NCBI GenBank assembly: GCA_046313915.1
Contig: JBKBXX010000136.1
Location: forward strand, 1 to 7,737
Origin: CAKKQX01 sp046313915
Lineage (GTDB): Bacteria > Pseudomonadota > Gammaproteobacteria > Burkholderiales > SG8-41
Reading direction: 5' to 3'
Length of the DNA: 7,737 nt
The first letter of the stretch is position 1, and each line of letters begins with the position of its first letter. The position numbers were made by a program, and so were the translations under genes. Positions 6,939 through 7,737 of the stretch are shown one piece after another. The notes under the pieces are model-generated. The model made no database searches and had not been told where the DNA came from. It saw only the letters and a list, made by a program, of their open reading frames with translations.

Positions 6939-7737
6939 TCAAGCGGCTTTGCGCTGCGGCCTGATGCGGCAGCCCGGCCCCGCGTGGGCCATCTCGAGCA
7001 GGAATTTCTGCATGTCCCAGGCGCCGGTCGGACAGCGTTCGGCACACAAGCCGCAATGCAGACACACGTCCTCGTCCTTGACCATCACGCGCCCGGTCAT
7101 TTTCAGCGCGTCCGAGACGTAAAGGCTCTGGTCGGGATGCAGCGAAGGCGCTTTCAGCCTGGCGCGCAGTTGCGCCTCCTCGCCGTCGGGTGTGAAGGTG
7201 ATGCAGTCCATCGGGCAGATGTCGACACAGGCATCGCACTCGATGCACAGTTTTGCGGTGAACACGGTCTGCACGTCGCAGTTGAGACAGCGCTGCGCTT
7301 CGGCGAAACCGGTCTTGGGATCGAAACCCAGTTCCACTTCGATCTTGATGTTTTTCAGGGCCGCATTGGCATCCCGCCACGGCACCTTGTGCCGCTCCTG
7401 GGGGGAGATCTGGTTGTCGTAGCTCCACTCGTGGATGCCCATTTTCTGGGACACGAGATTGGTGAGCGGCGCCGGCCGTTCCCCGACGTTCTCGCCGTGG
7501 CAGAATTTGTCGATCGACACCGCTGCTTCATGGCCGTGCGCCACCGCCCAGATGATGTTCTTGGGGCCGAACGCCGCATCGCCGCCGAAGAACACCTGCG
7601 GCAGCGTCGATTGCATGGTGGTCTTGTCCACCACCGGCATGCCCCATTGGTCGAACTCGATGCCGAGATCGCGCTCGATCCAGGGAAAGGCGTTTTCCTG
7701 CCCGATTGCCACCAGCACGTCGTCGCATTCGTAGTGC
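6939..7737 (-). CDS. GltD-like FAD/NAD(P)H oxidoreductase with 2x[4Fe-4S] tail (5' partial), likely gamma subunit of the Kor complex
   Basis: C-terminal 265 residues of a flavoprotein of the glutamate-synthase small-subunit family; the N-terminal FAD and NAD(P)H folds lie beyond the window. The visible part opens with CDDVLVAIGQENAFPW, then FFGGDAAFGPKNIIWAVAHGHEAA, the second FAD contact typical of this family. After a linker comes EAQRCLNCD, then two ferredoxin-type [4Fe-4S] motifs: CIECDACVDICP (coded by about 7212-7247) and CLHCGLCAERCP (about 7029-7064). In Azoarcus evansii a FAD- and Fe-S-containing third subunit links KorAB to NADP+ (established knowledge, from memory). Position directly before korA, 16 bases away, argues for the same role here: shuttling electrons between the KorAB cluster, ferredoxin and NADP(H). 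Alternatively it may be a ferredoxin:NADP oxidoreductase serving other enzymes. The GTG at 7718 is internal, not a start. Confidence 0.88.
   Translation of the reverse strand, partial: HYECDDVLVAIGQENAFPWIERDLGIEFDQWGMPVVDKTTMQSTLPQVFFGGDAAFGPKNIIWAVAHGHEAAVSIDKFCHGENVGERPAPLTNLVSQKMGIHEWSYDNQISPQERHKVPWRDANAALKNIKIEVELGFDPKTGFAEAQRCLNCDVQTVFTAKLCIECDACVDICPMDCITFTPDGEEAQLRARLKAPSLHPDQSLYVSDALKMTGRVMVKDEDVCLHCGLCAERCPTGAWDMQKFLLEMAHAGPGCRIRPQRKAA

Noticed and set aside
5798..6964. A 388-codon open frame on the + strand opposite korA
   Set aside because: It lies wholly antisense to a well-recognised korA, has no recognisable motif and is rich in Arg, Ala, Val and Asp, a typical shadow frame.
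6923..7045. A 41-residue N-terminal extension of KorA from a GTG at 7045
   Set aside because: It overlaps the ferredoxin tail of the upstream gene in another frame, has no family resemblance, and ATG6922 has a proper ribosome binding site.

Overview
The window looks like GC-rich proteobacterial DNA with genes packed end to end. Gene content and protein style suggest a betaproteobacterium of the Rhodocyclales/Sterolibacteriaceae kind (Azoarcus, Thauera or Sulfuritalea relatives). That placement is inferred from a Sox thiosulfate-oxidation module next to a three-subunit 2-oxoacid oxidoreductase of the type known from aromatic-degrading denitrifiers. No gap between genes exceeds 16 bases, and I see no RNA gene, mobile element, CRISPR array or long repeat.

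Left half, + strand (1-4038): five genes in one apparent operon. The first is the 3' part of a molybdenum hydroxylase large subunit (xanthine dehydrogenase superfamily, isoquinoline 1-oxidoreductase beta-like). Five bases later come soxX, soxY, soxZ and soxA, with spacings of 16 bp, 2 bp and a 4-bp overlap. SoxA and SoxX form the periplasmic c-type cytochrome that loads a sulfur compound onto the SoxYZ carrier. The haem-binding motifs and the SoxA active-site cysteine are all present. The SoxY swinging arm, however, is not the classical GGCGG: the single mature cysteine lies in a LACLDGS tail, like the SoxY paralogues called 'AACIE arm' proteins. Neither soxB nor soxCD is present in the window. 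A variant Sox carrier system co-transcribed with a molybdenum hydroxylase is the most interesting reading of this half.

Right half, - strand (7737-4035): an operon read towards the sox genes. In order it holds the C-terminal part of a GltD-like flavoprotein with two [4Fe-4S] ferredoxin motifs, then a fused gamma-alpha 2-oxoacid:acceptor oxidoreductase subunit (korA), then the TPP-binding beta subunit (korB). This matches the 2-oxoglutarate:NADP+ oxidoreductase layout described in Azoarcus evansii, where the flavoprotein couples the KorAB core to pyridine nucleotide. The complex would oxidise and decarboxylate a 2-oxoacid with CoA in the cytoplasm and deliver electrons to ferredoxin and/or NADP+.

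The two operons converge, and the stop codons of soxA and korB interlock within four bases, with no visible terminator between them.
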